Part shown: piece by piece, positions 63,134 through 64,000 of the stretch
Layout of the letters: the number at the start of each line of letters is the position of its first letter
Numbering within the stretch: position 1 is the first letter of the stretch
DNA from: Rhodospirillales bacterium
GTDB lineage: Bacteria; Pseudomonadota; Alphaproteobacteria; Rhodospirillales; Casp-alpha2
DNA: 64,000 bases
NCBI GenBank assembly: GCA_018662225.1
Contig: JABJGO010000082.1
Coordinates: forward strand, 24,982-88,981
Direction: 5' to 3'
Translations under genes and position numbers: made by a program
The notes under the pieces: generated by a model
The model's database searches: none
The model's input: the letters and a program-made list of their open reading frames with translations, nothing else
What the model was told of the DNA's origin: nothing

Positions 63134-63323
63134 CCCGCCTGCAATACAGATAATACCGATTATACGAGGCGTTTTCGCTTGCTAACATTGAGATACGTCT
63201 CGTATCTTCCCGCCGTAACCGCGCAACAGCCCAGTCCCATACTGGCTCGCGCGATGCAGGTAACATAGTAAATTCCGAGCAAATGGAATCATTTGCGACG
63301 ACGAATTTGCGGTAAAGAAATAA

Positions 63324-63399
<76 letters not shown>

Positions 63400-63645
63400 T
63401 TATTAATGTCTAATGCTCTGATATTTAAAGCATTATTAAAACAGAACATCTACAAGGGTACACTTCAGGGTACACCTTGAGGCGAGTATAGAACCGCTAC
63501 GGATGAGGGCTTTCCAAACTCATAGACACGTCCCCAACACACTCCTGCGGTCTTCTAAGAGCGAACTAAATGAAAGAGAGGAACCGGGGGCAAAGGCAGA
63601 AACAATGTGGGGCAATTGTTGCTCTGGAGTTGTTGTTGGTTTTGA

Positions 63646-63876
63646 TCACCACTTCCAACCGGCTAAGCTTTCCAACCTTCTTTGCCGGTCTACGGTCATC
63701 ACATCCTTAGTGGTTCTTTGGTTTTGGATCCATGTGCCAAGTTTGAAACCATCTGATGTGACAAAGAGGTTTGGCACTAATGCGTCGCCATTGTCACTAA
63801 TATATTGTTTTAAGTGACCAAAACCTTCATCCCACCAACCATCAACGGTATTCCATACCCAACTGTCCGTCGTCAT
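63646..63876 (-). pseudogene. Helicase-associated (HA) domain fragment
   Basis: 76 residues forming one HA domain: the Trp-rich pattern WWDEGFGHLKQYISDNGDALVP, cited as GFGHLKQYI and GDALVP, then DGFKLGTWIQNQR and RLESLAGWKW. Such domains normally occur as tandem repeats in larger helicase-linked or phage/plasmid proteins. Here the frame has no ribosome site and ends at once after the domain, and a stop lies ten codons upstream. It is most likely a remnant of a larger gene. 63400-63645 shows no gene. Confidence 0.5.
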
Positions 63877-63937
63877 ATAAATTGGAACACGTAGCGGCCT
63901 AATCTAAGAGAGGATCTGGCTCATCTGATTGTTAATA

Positions 63938-64000
63938 TTAAGCGGCGTGTTTGCGGTATTGCAAGCGCCGGGTCTCCATGGTTTTCCGCTTGATCCTTTC
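63938..64000 (-). CDS. C-terminal end of an unidentified gene (window-truncated)
   Basis: An open frame enters from the right edge on the minus strand and ends at TAA (63938-63940); the visible 20 residues, ERIKRKTMETRRLQYRKHAA, are strongly basic. Too short to assign. A transposase or integrase end is possible given the neighbouring debris, but that is a guess. Confidence 0.3.
   Translation of the reverse strand, partial: ERIKRKTMETRRLQYRKHAA

Noticed and set aside
63191..63208. A six-base-pair stem (agatac / gtatct) after the FYDLN-acid gene
   Set aside because: Short and without a T-tail; may be chance.

Overview
The window reads as a chromosomal segment of an alphaproteobacterium, probably a free-living, marine-type member near the Rhodospirillales. 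The main evidence is a set of clade-typical loci: a gltD-gltB pair whose large subunit has a short propeptide before its catalytic Cys; chvI-chvG followed by a short HprK, RapZ, a mannose-type EIIA, HPr and enzyme I; a DivL-like histidine kinase with Tyr where His should be; and the block tsaE / nucleotidyltransferase / addB / addA / trxA facing folC / accD / trpA / trpB / trpF / pyrF, then lapA / ihfB / sppA / rpsA / cmk / aroA / FYDLN-acid protein / tRNA-Ala. The species cannot be fixed from the sequence alone.

Layout. 1-4.4 kb: the end of a glutamate-synthase-like flavoprotein, a type III glutamine synthetase-like ligase and a CheY-like receiver. 4.5-7.2 kb: a flavoprotein, a PAS_5 protein and UppP. 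7.2-13.5 kb: gltD-gltB behind a leader with two perfect inverted repeats. 13.5-17.5 kb: small membrane proteins, a class I amidotransferase-like hydrolase, a voltage-gated-type potassium channel and pckA. 17.7-22.1 kb (minus strand): a cobalamin riboswitch over cbtB-cbtA, then two DUF1538 membrane proteins, a P-II-like protein, a CBS protein and a HugZ-like protein. 22.2-28.5 kb: the chvI-chvG-hprK-rapZ-EIIA-HPr-ptsI regulatory phosphorelay, with no sugar permease. 28.6-30.0 kb: ahcY with a strong terminator. 30.1-33.3 kb: a three-gene redox operon divergent from a TetR regulator, with two operator-like sites between.

33.0-35.0 kb is the main accessory patch. A Phd/RelE toxin-antitoxin pair lies between the TetR gene and a degenerate copy of about 140 bp of that gene, followed by an AT-rich stretch coding for an unrecognised membrane protein. 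From 35 kb on the content is mostly core: divL, a small glycosyltransferase operon, hspQ, a dihaem cytochrome, tsaE, AddAB repair, thioredoxin, folate, fatty acid, tryptophan and pyrimidine synthesis, IHF-beta, SppA, ribosomal protein S1, Cmk and AroA. The last 600 bp beyond tRNA-Ala look like the edge of an integrated or decayed element: a lone helicase-associated (HA) domain fragment and the end of another reading frame.

The least explained arrangement is the DUF1538-DUF1538-P-II-CBS set directly behind the riboswitch-controlled cobalt transporter genes. It looks like a membrane transporter carrying its own nucleotide-sensing regulators. Also worth attention are the Tyr-bearing DivL, the disulfide-oxidoreductase homologue that has lost its His-Glu pair, and the regulator duplication around the toxin-antitoxin module. 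No CRISPR array, rRNA or complete insertion sequence was seen.
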